Positions 24,137-34,199 are shown, counted from the stretch's first letter. The stretch is 64,000 nt of DNA from Nautilia sp. PV-1 (GCF_004006315.1 NZ_CP026530.1:315618-379617), one strand, 5' to 3'. Numbers and translations: made by a program. The notes: a model not told the origin generated them from the sequence alone.

Positions 24137-25735
24137 ATGGAAAATATTTATTTAATAATCGGTATTTTAGGGGCTTTGGTTCTGTCTGTGGGATTTACGG
24201 CATTTGTTTTGAGAAAAAAAGCCGAAAAACTTTTGGAAGAGCTTTCAAAGAAAGAAGATGAACTGAATGAGATTAATGCAGCCCTGCAGTATGAAAAAAC
24301 GCAAAATGCAATCTGTGAAGAACAGATTAAAAATTTAAACGAATACAAAAGCAGACATGAACTGCTTGAAAGCGAATATATAAAAAATAAAGAAATTTTA
24401 AAAGAAATTCAGACTAAATATGAAGAAGCGAAGAGTCAGTTAACGGAAAAAGAATTAAAAAATAGAAGTTTTGAAGAAGAAATAGAAAATTTAAGAAAAG
24501 AAAACTCCAACCTTAACATTCAGCTTCAGGAATTAAAAACCAAATATGAAGAAGCTCAAAAACAGCTCTTTGAAAAAACCGGAGAACTTGAAAATGTTTA
24601 TGAGGAACTAAAGCGGTTAAGGGAGTTAAGCTCCAAACTTTCCGTAGAAAACCAGGAGTTGAAAACAAAACTTGAAGAGAGTGAAAAATCTTTTGAAGAA
24701 AAACTGGAGCTTCTCAAAAAAAGCGAGGAAAAATTGAAAGAATCGTTTGAAAACCTCGCAAACGAAATCTTGGAAAAAACAAATGAAAAAATGACAAAAA
24801 CCTCAAAAGAAAGCCTCTCTCAAATATTGAACCCTTTACAAAACCAGATGAAAGAGTTTAAAGAAAAAATAGAATTTTTAAGTAAAGACGAAGCAGAAAA
24901 AATCAGCGCTCTGCAAAACGAACTGAAAAACTTAAAAGAACTAAGCCATAAACTCTCAACCGATGCGGAAAACCTGACAAAAGCGCTTAAGGGCGAGAGT
25001 AAAACACAGGGTAACTGGGGTGAGCTTGTTCTTGAGAGGGTGCTTGAGCTAAGCGGTCTGGAAGAGGGCAGAGAATTTGAAAGGGAAGTGAGTTTAAACG
25101 ACGAGGACAATAAAAGATACCGTCCGGACGTAATCGTTCATCTTCCGAATAACAGAGATGTGATAATCGATGCCAAAACTTCTCTTAACGCATATCAGGA
25201 ATATATAAAAACGGAAGATAAAGCGTATATCAAAGCACATATTCAGGCGCTTAAAAACCATATAGACTCGCTTGCCGAAAAAAAATACGAAAATCTTAAA
25301 GGCGTAAATTCCCTTGATTTTATTTTTATGTTCGTTCCTATCGAAAATGCGCTAATGCTGGCGCTTGAAAACGATTCTGGGCTTTTTGAGTATGCGTTTA
25401 AAAAAAGAGTGGTGCTCGTTTCTCCTACGACTCTTTTGGTATCGTTAAGAGCTATTGAGAGCAGCTGGAGATTTGAAAGACAGGCCAAAAATATTGATGA
25501 AGTGGTAAAAGCCGCCGAAAATCTTTATGATAAAGTAAGAGGCTTTACGGAAGATTTCGAAAAAGTCGGAAAGTCTCTTGAAAGCGCCCAAAAGTCATTT
25601 GACAATGCCAAAAACAGACTCACTTCCGGAAGAGGCAACGTAATAAGACAAATTGAAATACTTAAAGAAAAAGCCGGAATCAAACCTAAAAAGGAAATAT
25701 CGAAAGATTTAAGCGACAGCGCTATGTTAGAATAA
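24137..25735 (+). CDS. rmuC: DNA recombination protein RmuC
   Basis: 532 residues: one N-terminal membrane helix (about 4-24), a long coiled coil to about residue 290, then the RmuC domain with GNWGELVLERVLE, RPDVIVHLPNNRDVIIDAK and FVPIENALMLAL. The domain is a PD-(D/E)XK-like nuclease fold. RmuC limits DNA inversions at repeats in E. coli. Here it sits directly after magIII and the DUF45 gene, giving a genome-maintenance flavour. GGGGAG precedes the ATG. Confidence 0.92.
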   Translation: MENIYLIIGILGALVLSVGFTAFVLRKKAEKLLEELSKKEDELNEINAALQYEKTQNAICEEQIKNLNEYKSRHELLESEYIKNKEILKEIQTKYEEAKSQLTEKELKNRSFEEEIENLRKENSNLNIQLQELKTKYEEAQKQLFEKTGELENVYEELKRLRELSSKLSVENQELKTKLEESEKSFEEKLELLKKSEEKLKESFENLANEILEKTNEKMTKTSKESLSQILNPLQNQMKEFKEKIEFLSKDEAEKISALQNELKNLKELSHKLSTDAENLTKALKGESKTQGNWGELVLERVLELSGLEEGREFEREVSLNDEDNKRYRPDVIVHLPNNRDVIIDAKTSLNAYQEYIKTEDKAYIKAHIQALKNHIDSLAEKKYENLKGVNSLDFIFMFVPIENALMLALENDSGLFEYAFKKRVVLVSPTTLLVSLRAIESSWRFERQAKNIDEVVKAAENLYDKVRGFTEDFEKVGKSLESAQKSFDNAKNRLTSGRGNVIRQIEILKEKAGIKPKKEISKDLSDSAMLE

Positions 25736-25760
25736 AAAACCTTCGCTTATTTTGCGAAGG
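25733..25760 (-). terminator. Intrinsic terminator of the 36-aa membrane protein gene
   Basis: On the minus strand CCTTCGC and GCGAAGG form a perfect 7-bp stem around a 7-nt loop, followed by TTTTTT. The stop codon of the small gene is in the loop. Confidence 0.8.
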
Positions 25761-25857
25761 CTTTGATGTAGTTGATTACCATTGCAAATGTGAACAGCCA
25801 GAATCCGCAAACCATTACTACGTCAATACATGTATGATATTCAGGTAATTGGCACAT
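25747..25857 (-). CDS. 36-residue single-span membrane protein
   Basis: The minus strand has AAAGGAGAG, a 4-bp spacer, an ATG at 25857, 36 codons and a stop inside a strong terminator; TATAAT sits 20 bp upstream. The peptide starts MCQLPEYHTC and continues into one hydrophobic span (about 13-31, with CGFWLFTFAMV) and ends KAFAK. The complete promoter-ribosome site-gene-terminator cassette makes it a convincing monocistronic gene. I do not recognise a family; Cys2, His8, Cys10 and Cys17 could bind metal or heme. Small subunits of respiratory complexes look like this, but that is speculation. Confidence 0.7.
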   Translation of the reverse strand: MCQLPEYHTCIDVVMVCGFWLFTFAMVINYIKAFAK

Positions 25858-25877
25858 TTTCTCTCCTTTTTTTCTTT

Positions 25878-25883
25878 ATTATA
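25878..25883 (-). promoter_or_regulatory. -10 box of the 36-aa membrane protein gene
   Basis: Minus-strand TATAAT 20 bp upstream of the ATG at 25857. The rest of 25884-26019 is AT-rich promoter DNA. Confidence 0.6.
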
Positions 25884-25995
25884 ACAATTTTAACAAAATA
25901 TATGAATATTTGTTCAAATATAAGATAATTTTATAGAAATATATTTAATAAACTATTAACTATGTATTAATATTGATTTAATATTTAATAAGAGC

Positions 25996-26001
25996 TATAA
26001 T
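25996..26001 (+). promoter_or_regulatory. -10 box of the propeller-like protein gene
   Basis: TATAAT 18 bp before the ATG at 26020, giving a very short leader. It lies inside a small inverted repeat, AGAGC (25991-25995) and GCTCT (26012-26016). Confidence 0.5.
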
Positions 26002-26019
26002 TAAAAAAAAGGCTCTGCA

Positions 26020-27204
26020 ATGAAAACTATCGGCAAAATATTTATCTGTTTATCAATCGGAAGTTTGGGTTTGTCTGCTTTTAATCTGCCTCAAAGTATA
26101 GATAATTATGCAAATATTTCATCTCCAAAGACAAAGAGCGTTAAAAGGATAGAATTTAAAAATTATAAATTCGGCGATGTGATAAAAAGTAAAGAAATTT
26201 TATATCTTCCTTTTGCTCTAAAAGATGCGAATGCCACATTTACCGCTGATTTCGGTAGAAACGATAATGTTTTGTTTTTAGGTGAAAATTATCCAGAATT
26301 GGTAAAAAACTACAAAATAAGAAAAGAAAAACTGCTGATTTATAATCTCTTTAAAAATTATCAGCTGTTTGCTGAAAACAGCTATATTTCAGTGAACGGT
26401 TTAAAATATATTAGCAATAAATGGCTGGCAGTGATTTCTAGAGACGGTTCTTTTTATAATCTCCGTTTTGTTAACATTCAAAATCTATACAAACCGGAAT
26501 TTAAAAACATTGTGAAAATAAGAAAGGTGGAATGTGCTTTAAGCGATGACGGAGTCGGTTATTTTTTTACTTATAATGTAATTAACGTTTTTAAAGACAA
26601 TAAATTATATTACAAAAAAACGTTAAAAGGATATTCTGTTTCTAAATGCGAAGTTAAAATCAGTAGAAATAAAAAATATTTTTATGTTTTAACGCCTCAA
26701 AAATTCTATGTAATAGATAAAAAGTATCCAAATCATGAAAAAGTAACGGGAAGCTTGCCTTTAGGAGTGGCTTTAAGTATGTTAGTAGATGAAAACAGAA
26801 AAAGGGTTTATATTTCTGCAAAAGACATGTTTTATAACGTGGATATATCTGACCCTTCCGAACCAGATATTTCTTACGGGCTTGAATTTAAAGACAAAAG
26901 ACTCAAAGGTACGGATTTATTAAGTTTAAGTAAAAACGGAAAATATTTTTATGCCTTGGATAAAAATAAAAAAATTCTTTATAAAGTGAGTATAGAAAAA
27001 CGGAAAATCATACAGACTAAAAAACTCTTTGATAAAAAAATAAAAAAAGGAATTAACAGTTATTCAGAAGGTGAAATTGTTTATTTTAAAGTTTTTAATA
27101 AAAAACCGGAAGTGCTGTTTATAATAAAAAGAGATGTGAAATCTTTAAGTTTAAAAGGAAAAAACGGGAAAGTGTATGAAATAGATGAGGTAATGCTGCC
27201 TTGA
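26020..27204 (+). CDS. Secreted beta-propeller-like protein of unknown function
   Basis: 394 residues. A signal peptide (about 1-20, ending LSA) implies export. The mature protein has repeated beta-strand units such as KYISNKWLAVIS, NKKYFYVLTPQKFYVID and NGKYFYALDKNKKILYKV, which look like blades of a WD40/LVIVD-type propeller, probably from residue 60 to 345. It meets polA tail to tail with no spacer. No enzyme motif is visible; a binding role is the safest guess. Confidence 0.5.
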   Translation: MKTIGKIFICLSIGSLGLSAFNLPQSIDNYANISSPKTKSVKRIEFKNYKFGDVIKSKEILYLPFALKDANATFTADFGRNDNVLFLGENYPELVKNYKIRKEKLLIYNLFKNYQLFAENSYISVNGLKYISNKWLAVISRDGSFYNLRFVNIQNLYKPEFKNIVKIRKVECALSDDGVGYFFTYNVINVFKDNKLYYKKTLKGYSVSKCEVKISRNKKYFYVLTPQKFYVIDKKYPNHEKVTGSLPLGVALSMLVDENRKRVYISAKDMFYNVDISDPSEPDISYGLEFKDKRLKGTDLLSLSKNGKYFYALDKNKKILYKVSIEKRKIIQTKKLFDKKIKKGINSYSEGEIVYFKVFNKKPEVLFIIKRDVKSLSLKGKNGKVYEIDEVMLP

Positions 27205-29823
27205 TTATTTCAGTTCTCCCCATCTTTTTCCGAAGCTGATTCCGACTTTTAGCGGAACTTCTAGTTTAAATACGTTTTGCATAATTTCTTTGTATTCGTA
27301 TGCTTCATCGTGTGAGTCTATTTCGAAAATAAGTTCATCGTGTATTTGAAGAAGCATTTTGGATGACGGAAATTTTGTTTTTATTTCAAGCATCGCTTTT
27401 TTGATTATATCGGCCGCACTTCCTTGGAATATCGTATTGACCGCTTCTCTTTCAAAGTTTGCTATTGTTCTTGCGTTGGCGGCTGCAAAATCGAAAAATC
27501 TTCTTCTTTTTAGAAGCGTTTCAACGTATCCTTTTTCCCTTGCCTCGGTTTTGGTGTTTTCCAAAAACGTTTTAACGGTAGGGAATGAAGCAAAATATTT
27601 TTCTATGAATTCTTTAGCTTCTTTTGTGGAAACGTTTATTGTTTCACTGAGTTTTTTAGGGCCCATTCCGTATATAAGTCCGAAGTTGATTGATTTAGCC
27701 ACCGGACGGTATTCTTTTGCTTTGTCTTCTCCAAATATTTTTACGGCGGTTTCAAGGTGAATATCTTTATCCTGTAAAAAGGCGTTTATGAGATGTTCGT
27801 CTTTAGAAAAATGAGCAAGAAGTCTAAGCTCTATCTGGGAATAATCCAGACTTACGAATTTTTTTTCGGCTATAAAAGCGTCGCGGATATTTATTTCCGT
27901 GGAAGTGGGAATGTTTTGAAGGTTCGGGTTTTTACTTGAAAGTCTCCCGGTGGCAGTTCCCGTCTGTAAAAAGTTGGTATATATTTTATGGTTTTCGTCT
28001 TTTTTTGCGTATTCCTGCAAAGGAATGATATATGTGCTTAAAAGTTTGTCCAGTTTTCTGTATTCGAGGAGTTTTTCCATAATAGGATGGGCGTGTTTAA
28101 GGGAATTTAGCACTTTTTCATCGGTTGAATAGCCTGTTTTGGTTTTTTTCTTTGCAGGAAGTTTTAATACTTCAAATAGAATATGTCCCAGCTGTTTGGG
28201 TGATTTGATGTTAAACTCGTGACCGGCTAGGGCGTATATTTCTTCTGTGAGGTTTTTTAATTTTTCGGTGATTTCTATTTGGAGTTTATGCATATATTCA
28301 ATATCGAGTTTAATACCCTGCGATTCTATATCTATTAAAAGATTTACAAAAGGCATTTCTATATTTTCGAAATCCCATTTTACTTCTTCCCATAGTTTGT
28401 CTTTTAGGGTTTTATACAGTTTAAGTGAAATTATTGCGTCTTCAGCCGCGTATTTTGCGGCTTCTTTAATGTCCACTTCCGAGAAATTTTTTCGTTTTCC
28501 TATTATTTCTTTGAATTTTATATTTGTATGGTCAAGATATCTTTTTGCCGCGCTGTCGAGTCCTACCGAAGAATCCGGGTCTAAAATCCAGGCCATTATC
28601 ATAGTATCGGCAAACGGAACCGGAATATCTAATCCGTATTTTTTAAGCATTTTGAAATCAAATTTCAGATTGTGTCCTATTACCTTTTTATTTAGTATTT
28701 TTTGTATGGCTTCAAGTGCTTTGTTTTGCGGTATCTGATCCGTAACTCCCAAATAGAAGTGGTTTATAGGTACATAATAAGCTTTTGATTCTTCAAAAGC
28801 GAAGCTGAAGCCTACGATATTAGGATTTTCCAGACCGTCGGTTTCAGTATCGAAAGCTACGATTCTGTCTCCTATTTTATCGATAATTTCAAAAAGCTCT
28901 TTTTCGTTTTCTATAAGTATTGCGTCGAACTTTACCTGATTGTCGGGCATTTTGGTTTTTACGTAAAGGCCTTCTTTTTTGACTCTCTCCAATATCGAGG
29001 TGATGTCTAAGTCTATAAGTCTGTCCGCTACTTTTAAAATAGGGTTTATTTCAGGATATTTGAATTCTTCAAGGTTTATACTGTCAAAAAGATCCGTTTT
29101 TAAAGTAACGAGTTTACGGCTTAAAAATGCGTTTTCTTTGTCTGCTATAAGTTTTTTTTGAAGCGCTCCTTTTATTTCGTCTATATGGTCGTAAAGGTTT
29201 TCAAGTGTTTTATACTGGTTGATAAGTTTTGCGGCGGTTTTTACTCCCACTCCTTTAACTCCCGGGATATTGTCGCTGGAATCTCCGACAAGAGCCTGAA
29301 AGTTTATAAAATCTTTAGGATGGACGCCGAATTTTTCTATGCATTTTGCTTCGTTTATTTCTACTTTTTTAATGGGGTCGAATATTACTATTTTGTCATC
29401 GTCTATTAGTTGATACATGTCTTTATCATGACTTACTATTTTAACTTTAATGCCTTTGCTTGCGGCAAGTTTGGCAAGGGACGCGATGATATCGTCGCTT
29501 TCGAATCCCGGGATTTCTATCATTTTAAATCCCATTTCGTTAATTAAATCTATTGCTACAGGAAGCTGCGCCTTTAAATCTTCCGGTGCTTCAGGACGGT
29601 TGGCCTTGTAATCTTTGAATATCTCTTTTCTGAAGGTTTCTTTTTCTTTTGAATCAATAGTAAATACAATATAATCCGTTTCAAAATCTTTTCCCAAAGA
29701 AGATACGAAGTTTAAAAATCCCGTAATCATACCTGTAGGAAACCCTTTTTTGCTTTTAAGAGGAGGAAGTGCGTAAAAGTTGCGAAATAAAAATCCGAAA
29801 GTGTCGATTATAGTTAAAGTCAT
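27205..29823 (-). CDS. polA: DNA polymerase I
   Basis: 872 residues with all three domains. The 5'-3' exonuclease (1 to about 290) shows DYKANRPEAP, GFESDDIIA and GDSSDNIPGVKGVG. The 3'-5' exonuclease keeps FDTETDGLE, HNLKFDFK and YAAEDA, so proofreading residues look intact. The polymerase domain carries motif A DYSQIELRLLAH, motif B KSINFGLIYGMG and motif C QIHDELIFE. It fills gaps in repair and removes Okazaki primers. Confidence 0.97.
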   Translation of the reverse strand: MTLTIIDTFGFLFRNFYALPPLKSKKGFPTGMITGFLNFVSSLGKDFETDYIVFTIDSKEKETFRKEIFKDYKANRPEAPEDLKAQLPVAIDLINEMGFKMIEIPGFESDDIIASLAKLAASKGIKVKIVSHDKDMYQLIDDDKIVIFDPIKKVEINEAKCIEKFGVHPKDFINFQALVGDSSDNIPGVKGVGVKTAAKLINQYKTLENLYDHIDEIKGALQKKLIADKENAFLSRKLVTLKTDLFDSINLEEFKYPEINPILKVADRLIDLDITSILERVKKEGLYVKTKMPDNQVKFDAILIENEKELFEIIDKIGDRIVAFDTETDGLENPNIVGFSFAFEESKAYYVPINHFYLGVTDQIPQNKALEAIQKILNKKVIGHNLKFDFKMLKKYGLDIPVPFADTMIMAWILDPDSSVGLDSAAKRYLDHTNIKFKEIIGKRKNFSEVDIKEAAKYAAEDAIISLKLYKTLKDKLWEEVKWDFENIEMPFVNLLIDIESQGIKLDIEYMHKLQIEITEKLKNLTEEIYALAGHEFNIKSPKQLGHILFEVLKLPAKKKTKTGYSTDEKVLNSLKHAHPIMEKLLEYRKLDKLLSTYIIPLQEYAKKDENHKIYTNFLQTGTATGRLSSKNPNLQNIPTSTEINIRDAFIAEKKFVSLDYSQIELRLLAHFSKDEHLINAFLQDKDIHLETAVKIFGEDKAKEYRPVAKSINFGLIYGMGPKKLSETINVSTKEAKEFIEKYFASFPTVKTFLENTKTEAREKGYVETLLKRRRFFDFAAANARTIANFEREAVNTIFQGSAADIIKKAMLEIKTKFPSSKMLLQIHDELIFEIDSHDEAYEYKEIMQNVFKLEVPLKVGISFGKRWGELK

Positions 29824-29874
29824 AAAAAAAACCTTTTTTGATAAAATGTTAACATATTTTTAAAAGGAGAATTT

Positions 29875-32019
29875 TTGCAGCCTGTTAAAATAATAAATAT
29901 AAGAGCGGCGGTAAGTAAAATTAAATATATAGGAAATAACCAGTTATGCATTATAGACGAAAACAATACGGTTAGAATATATGATACCGCAACTTATAAG
30001 CTGTTGGACGGTTTTAAAATAAAACTTCCAAAAAACAATCCTCATGAAAACAGTGTCGATATTTCCCAAAACGGAAAGTTTTTGGCTATTGCCGTAAGAA
30101 ACAAGCATAAAACAACAGTATGGTCCCTTAAAGATAAAAAACTGATATACACACTTGGCTGGCATAAAGGAGATGTGCTTAGTGTCAGCTTTGACAGGGA
30201 AGAAAAATATCTCATGACCGGTGGAGAGGACGGAAGGGCATATATATGGTCTATGATGACGGGGAAAATGGTTTCTTCTCTTCCTCCTCATGCAGATTAT
30301 ATTACAGCTGTGGCATTTTCAAAAAACTGTCTTTGGGGAGCTACAGGAAGCTATGATAAATCCATAACGATTACAAACATATCTTCCATGGATATAAGCT
30401 ATAGGAAAAAAGCACATAAAGGAGCGGTTACCGCACTAAGGTTTATGGACAAGCAGCAGCTTGTAAGCGGTGATAAAATAGGAGAGCTTATCGTATGGAA
30501 TTATGCAAAAGGCAAGGTTCAAAAGCGTCTTGCCAATATGGTTGACAGAGTGTTTGATATAGTGTTTAACGGTGATGAAAGTTTTATGTTTGTTATATCG
30601 GACAATAATAAAAAAGTGTCTCTTTATTCTATGGACGACTATGAGCTCATAAGCGATGAATTTATAAAAATGTTGGAACTGCCCAGTTCTTTGGAATTTA
30701 TAGATGATAAAAATATACTGATAGTCGGAACTGTAGACGGAGGTGTTTATTTTTATGATCTTTTTGAAGATGAAAGAAAACTTTCTGCAATTATTGATAA
30801 AAACGAATTTGAAAAAGCATATGAACTTATATCTAAAAATCCTTTTTTAAAAAGAACAAAAACATATGAAAATCTTGAAGATAAATGGAATAAACTTCTT
30901 GTTTTGGCACAGAAAAAGTTCGAAAAAGGCGAAACGGAACTTGCAAAGCAGATACTTGCCCCGTTTTTAAAAATACCTTCAAAAAGAAGCCTGGTTCAGT
31001 CTCTTTTTAATGATTTCAGTGAATTTGAAAAATTTAAAAAAGCCGTGCTCAGTTTAAAATACCCTCTTGCATATTCGCTTGTAACGAAATACCCATATTT
31101 GAAAAACACTGTTTATTACAAAAAAATGGAGGATGACTGGAAAAAGGTATTCAAAAAAGCAAAAGAGATTATCTTTCAAAAAGGAAAAGAAGACGAAGTC
31201 AGAGAGCTTTTAAAACCTTTTAGAGGGGTTACGGAAAAAACTCCTTTAATCCAGGCTCTGTTTAACGAAAAACAGCTGTTTCATCTGCTGCATCAGAAAC
31301 TTCTGAAAAAAGAATTTTCCGAATTCTTTGCTATGATTAACAGGTTTCCGTTTTTAAGCGATTCGGAAGAATATGACAAAGCTCTCAGATACGGGGAAAG
31401 TCTTATTGAAAAAGCAAGGGATCTTTTAAAAAGAGGGGAATACAAAAAAGTTATCAATATAGTGGATCTTCTTGAACAGTTTCCTATGTTTAAAGAAGAA
31501 GCTGAAGAGTTGAAACAAAAAGCAAATATTTTACTGGAATTTCACAGAATTTTAGCTACTAACGATTTGAATCTTATTGAAAAATTTGTAAAAGAACATC
31601 CGTTTTTAGAAGATGTGATAGATTATAGAAATATAGAGAAACAATGGAGGGATAAATTTCAAAAATCAGAAATTTACGCGGCAAAAGGCCAGGTTTTGGA
31701 TATTTTAGAAGAATTACAAGATTATATGAGTGTAAAAGACAAAAGAAACAAAATCGGTCAGATAGTAAAAAGCGCATATCTGCAGCAGATAATATCTCTT
31801 CTTTCAAAAGCGTTAAAAGGTCAGAATGTTTCAAGGTATTTTGAAAACGCAGTTAAAAACTATATAAGAATTTTCGGGTTTGATATGGAAATAAGCGATT
31901 TAATAGAAAAAGCCAAAAAACTGAAAATAAATGCAGATTTAAGCGGAATAGAAGAGGGCGATATTTCCAAGTGGCATTTATATAAACTTCCCGATAAAAT
32001 ATGGGAAGACCTCGGATAA
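29875..32019 (+). CDS. WD40-repeat protein with a long helical C-terminal half
   Basis: 714 residues from TTG 29875, with AAAGGAGA ending 4 bp upstream. Residues 1 to about 310 are WD40 repeats, e.g. WHKGDVLSVSFDREEKYLMTGGEDGRAYIW, shown here by its key parts GDVLSVSF and TGGEDGRAYIW. The rest is helical and holds about four degenerate repeats of about 80 residues with a PFLK or PFL motif. No signal peptide, so cytoplasmic. Such proteins act as scaffolds; the partner is unknown. It is divergent from polA. Confidence 0.7.
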   Translation: MQPVKIINIRAAVSKIKYIGNNQLCIIDENNTVRIYDTATYKLLDGFKIKLPKNNPHENSVDISQNGKFLAIAVRNKHKTTVWSLKDKKLIYTLGWHKGDVLSVSFDREEKYLMTGGEDGRAYIWSMMTGKMVSSLPPHADYITAVAFSKNCLWGATGSYDKSITITNISSMDISYRKKAHKGAVTALRFMDKQQLVSGDKIGELIVWNYAKGKVQKRLANMVDRVFDIVFNGDESFMFVISDNNKKVSLYSMDDYELISDEFIKMLELPSSLEFIDDKNILIVGTVDGGVYFYDLFEDERKLSAIIDKNEFEKAYELISKNPFLKRTKTYENLEDKWNKLLVLAQKKFEKGETELAKQILAPFLKIPSKRSLVQSLFNDFSEFEKFKKAVLSLKYPLAYSLVTKYPYLKNTVYYKKMEDDWKKVFKKAKEIIFQKGKEDEVRELLKPFRGVTEKTPLIQALFNEKQLFHLLHQKLLKKEFSEFFAMINRFPFLSDSEEYDKALRYGESLIEKARDLLKRGEYKKVINIVDLLEQFPMFKEEAEELKQKANILLEFHRILATNDLNLIEKFVKEHPFLEDVIDYRNIEKQWRDKFQKSEIYAAKGQVLDILEELQDYMSVKDKRNKIGQIVKSAYLQQIISLLSKALKGQNVSRYFENAVKNYIRIFGFDMEISDLIEKAKKLKINADLSGIEEGDISKWHLYKLPDKIWEDLG

Positions 32020-32024
32020 TGTAT

Positions 32025-32576
32025 CTAACAGGAGAGTCTGTTTAGATCATCCAGAGTATTGATATTTACAAGTTCTTTTTTATTTATAACCGTTTTTCTT
32101 TTGTTTATATCGAATATTCTCATTTTGCCTTTCAGGTTTTCTCTTATTTTCGGAAGCATTGTGTAGTCGTAATATCCTATCAGAGGATTGTCGGAAGCCA
32201 CTGATTTTTTTCTTAGCAGTTTTATTATGCTTTTTTCATTTATATTCGGAGTGTCAACGCTTAAAATAAATATTTTTTTATATTTTTTTACTATTTCTTC
32301 CAAAGCCGGAAGAGGCGCGTAAATATCTGATTTTTCTATAAAAAAAGGATAATTTCTGAATTTTTTGTATTTTGCTGCAAAATATACATTTTTGAAGATT
32401 TTTTTGCATTTATCGTATTGGAGTTTATAAAAAAGTAAGGCTTTGTCGTCTTTTTCGCTTCCGAATCTGCTGGATCTGCCTCCCACGAGAATAAAGCAGG
32501 GAACATCGAAGTGAAAGGTGTAAAGTGGAGAGTGAAAAGTGTTAAATTTCTTATATTTTAATTTTGCATTTTTCAT
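32025..32576 (-). CDS. mobA: Molybdenum cofactor guanylyltransferase MobA
   Basis: 183 residues. The nucleotide-binding motif LVGGRSSRFGSEKDDKAL (about 30-47) and the metal-binding Asp in ILSVDTPNI identify MobA, which adds GMP to molybdopterin to make bis-MGD. Residues 1 to about 24 are encoded by two facing heptad-repeat arrays and have no counterpart in the usual MobA start; the only available in-frame start is ATG 32576. The gene follows moaC by 2 bp and is the last gene of porin-moaC-mobA. Confidence 0.85.
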   Translation of the reverse strand: MKNAKLKYKKFNTFHSPLYTFHFDVPCFILVGGRSSRFGSEKDDKALLFYKLQYDKCKKIFKNVYFAAKYKKFRNYPFFIEKSDIYAPLPALEEIVKKYKKIFILSVDTPNINEKSIIKLLRKKSVASDNPLIGYYDYTMLPKIRENLKGKMRIFDINKRKTVINKKELVNINTLDDLNRLSC

Positions 32577-32604
32577 TTTTAACTTTTAATTTCTTTCTCC
32601 ATTC
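32511..32604. repeat. Two facing 7-bp periodic arrays at the moaC-mobA junction
   Basis: Plus-strand units GTGAAAG, GTGTAAA, GTGGAGA, GTGAAAA and GTGTTAA (32511-32545) are followed by the same kind of unit on the other strand (about 32550-32604). They encode the end of MoaC and the first two dozen residues of MobA. Confidence 0.75.
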
Positions 32605-33064
32605 TTTTGAAAGTTCCGCTTTTCCCGCCGGATTTATATTCGAGTTTGATATCGCTTATCACCATTTCACGGTCAATTGCCTTTGCCATGTCGTAAATGG
32701 TAAGAAGACCGACGCTTACAGCTGTAAGAGCTTCCATTTCTATTCCGGTTTTTGAGGTTGTTTTAGCCGTTGCGGTTATTTTAAATCCGTCTTCGGTTTC
32801 TTCCACGTCTACGTCAACGCCGTCAATTAAAATATTATGACACATAGGAATCAGCTCGCTTGTTTTTTTGCTTCCCATAATAGCTGCTATTATTGCCGTT
32901 TGTAAAACGGCGCCTTTTTTTGTTTTTTCTTTTAAAATTGCTTCTTTTGTTTCTTTTTTCATATGAATGGTGCCGCTTGCCGTTGCTATTCTTTTTGTGA
33001 TTTCTTTATCTCCGACGTCTACCATTTTAGGATTGTGTTTTTCGTTAATATGCGTTAGATCCAT
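32579..33064 (-). CDS. moaC: Cyclic pyranopterin monophosphate synthase MoaC
   Basis: 161 residues from ATG 33064, preceded by AAAGG at 6 bp; the upstream ATG 33082 has no ribosome site. Motifs are [29 protein letters not shown] and [23 protein letters not shown]. It completes the cyclisation begun by MoaA to give cPMP for molybdopterin. The last residues (KEIKS) overlap a heptad repeat. It lies 53 bp after the porin on the same strand with no terminator-like hairpin between them. Confidence 0.95.
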   Translation of the reverse strand: MDLTHINEKHNPKMVDVGDKEITKRIATASGTIHMKKETKEAILKEKTKKGAVLQTAIIAAIMGSKKTSELIPMCHNILIDGVDVDVEETEDGFKITATAKTTSKTGIEMEALTAVSVGLLTIYDMAKAIDREMVISDIKLEYKSGGKSGTFKRMEKEIKS

Positions 33065-33117
33065 ACCAGGCCTTTTTTTCATAATAATATCAAAAAGGAG
33101 AGAGAAAAAGGAGTAAA

Positions 33118-34188
33118 TTAGAATTTATAATTAATCTGTGTTTTAATAGCGGTAGAATCGTCAGTGCTTATATCGCTGCTGTATTTATCCAGGCATAATT
33201 CTGCTGAAAAATTATCATTAAACGCATAATCCGTATAAAAATCTATTTCGTTTGCTTTTTTGTCCTGGAATTTTATGTGTCCCAGATTAATGGTAAAAGA
33301 GAGTTTGTCATTCACATTTAGGGTTGAACTTGCATATACGGTTTTAGCGTCTTTTTCGAATATATGGTTACCTTCTTCCAGAGGATTCATATTGTCATAA
33401 ACGTTTCTTGCTATAGTCATTGAGCTGAGTCCGCCGTTTTTATCTGTCTGGATATATCCTAATGTCAAAGAAGCAGGATCGGCGCTGTAAGAGCCTTCAA
33501 TATTAAAATAGCTTCCGTTTGGTTTATTTGTAAGCTCGTTGCTTTTTGAATAAACCGCTTTTAAAGAACAGCTGTTTTGCTGTATATTTATTGTGGTACC
33601 GTACCAGTTTGCCAGATCAGGGGCGTTGTAAAAATACACCTGTCCTTTTATGTTTCCTGATTTTGCTTCTAATGTAATTACGTTTAAACCGTCGTTTCCG
33701 TTGATTTGTTTAAACTGTTTTAACGGAGCATGGTTATTTGCCCTTGCGTGTCTGTATGTATGTAATACTTCCAGATTTGTATTTGCCGTCGGTTTCATAT
33801 TAAGTTTGATTTCTTCCTGATATCCGTGTATCCACTGCAGAACTTCTTTTTTTCTTCCGAGTACTATATTGAAATTGTTTCCGAAAAACGTAAGGTTAGC
33901 CGTACTCAGAATGGCTTTTGTAGTATTGTCGTAATCGCCGTTGTAGAGCTCATAAAACCTGTCATTCGCTCTGAAACCTAAATTCAGCTGAATATTGTTT
34001 TCTTTTTTGCTTTTAAAGTTTAAACCCACTGAATACATTCCAAATCCGCTGTCTTGTGCGTTTTTGAAATTGTATCTTTCATAATGAATTGCAAAACTTC
34101 CTTTATACGTACCCTGTTTGAAGGCGGTATCTATAGGATTTGCAAAAAGAAATGATGAAATTAAAGCAATGCTTAAGTATTTGTTCAT
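33118..34188 (-). CDS. Opr-family outer-membrane porin, probably molybdate-regulated
   Basis: 356 residues: signal peptide (about 1-16, ending LFA), then the Opr-type start [13 protein letters not shown], about 16 amphipathic strands and a C-terminal TQINYKF. This resembles the OprD/Opr porins of Campylobacterota. A ModE-type operator (34200-34223) lies directly upstream of its ribosome site, and moaC and mobA follow on the same strand. I infer that the porin may admit molybdate or tungstate. Substrate selectivity cannot be read from the sequence. Confidence 0.75.
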   Translation of the reverse strand: MNKYLSIALISSFLFANPIDTAFKQGTYKGSFAIHYERYNFKNAQDSGFGMYSVGLNFKSKKENNIQLNLGFRANDRFYELYNGDYDNTTKAILSTANLTFFGNNFNIVLGRKKEVLQWIHGYQEEIKLNMKPTANTNLEVLHTYRHARANNHAPLKQFKQINGNDGLNVITLEAKSGNIKGQVYFYNAPDLANWYGTTINIQQNSCSLKAVYSKSNELTNKPNGSYFNIEGSYSADPASLTLGYIQTDKNGGLSSMTIARNVYDNMNPLEEGNHIFEKDAKTVYASSTLNVNDKLSFTINLGHIKFQDKKANEIDFYTDYAFNDNFSAELCLDKYSSDISTDDSTAIKTQINYKF

Positions 34189-34199
34189 TGTGTCTCCTT

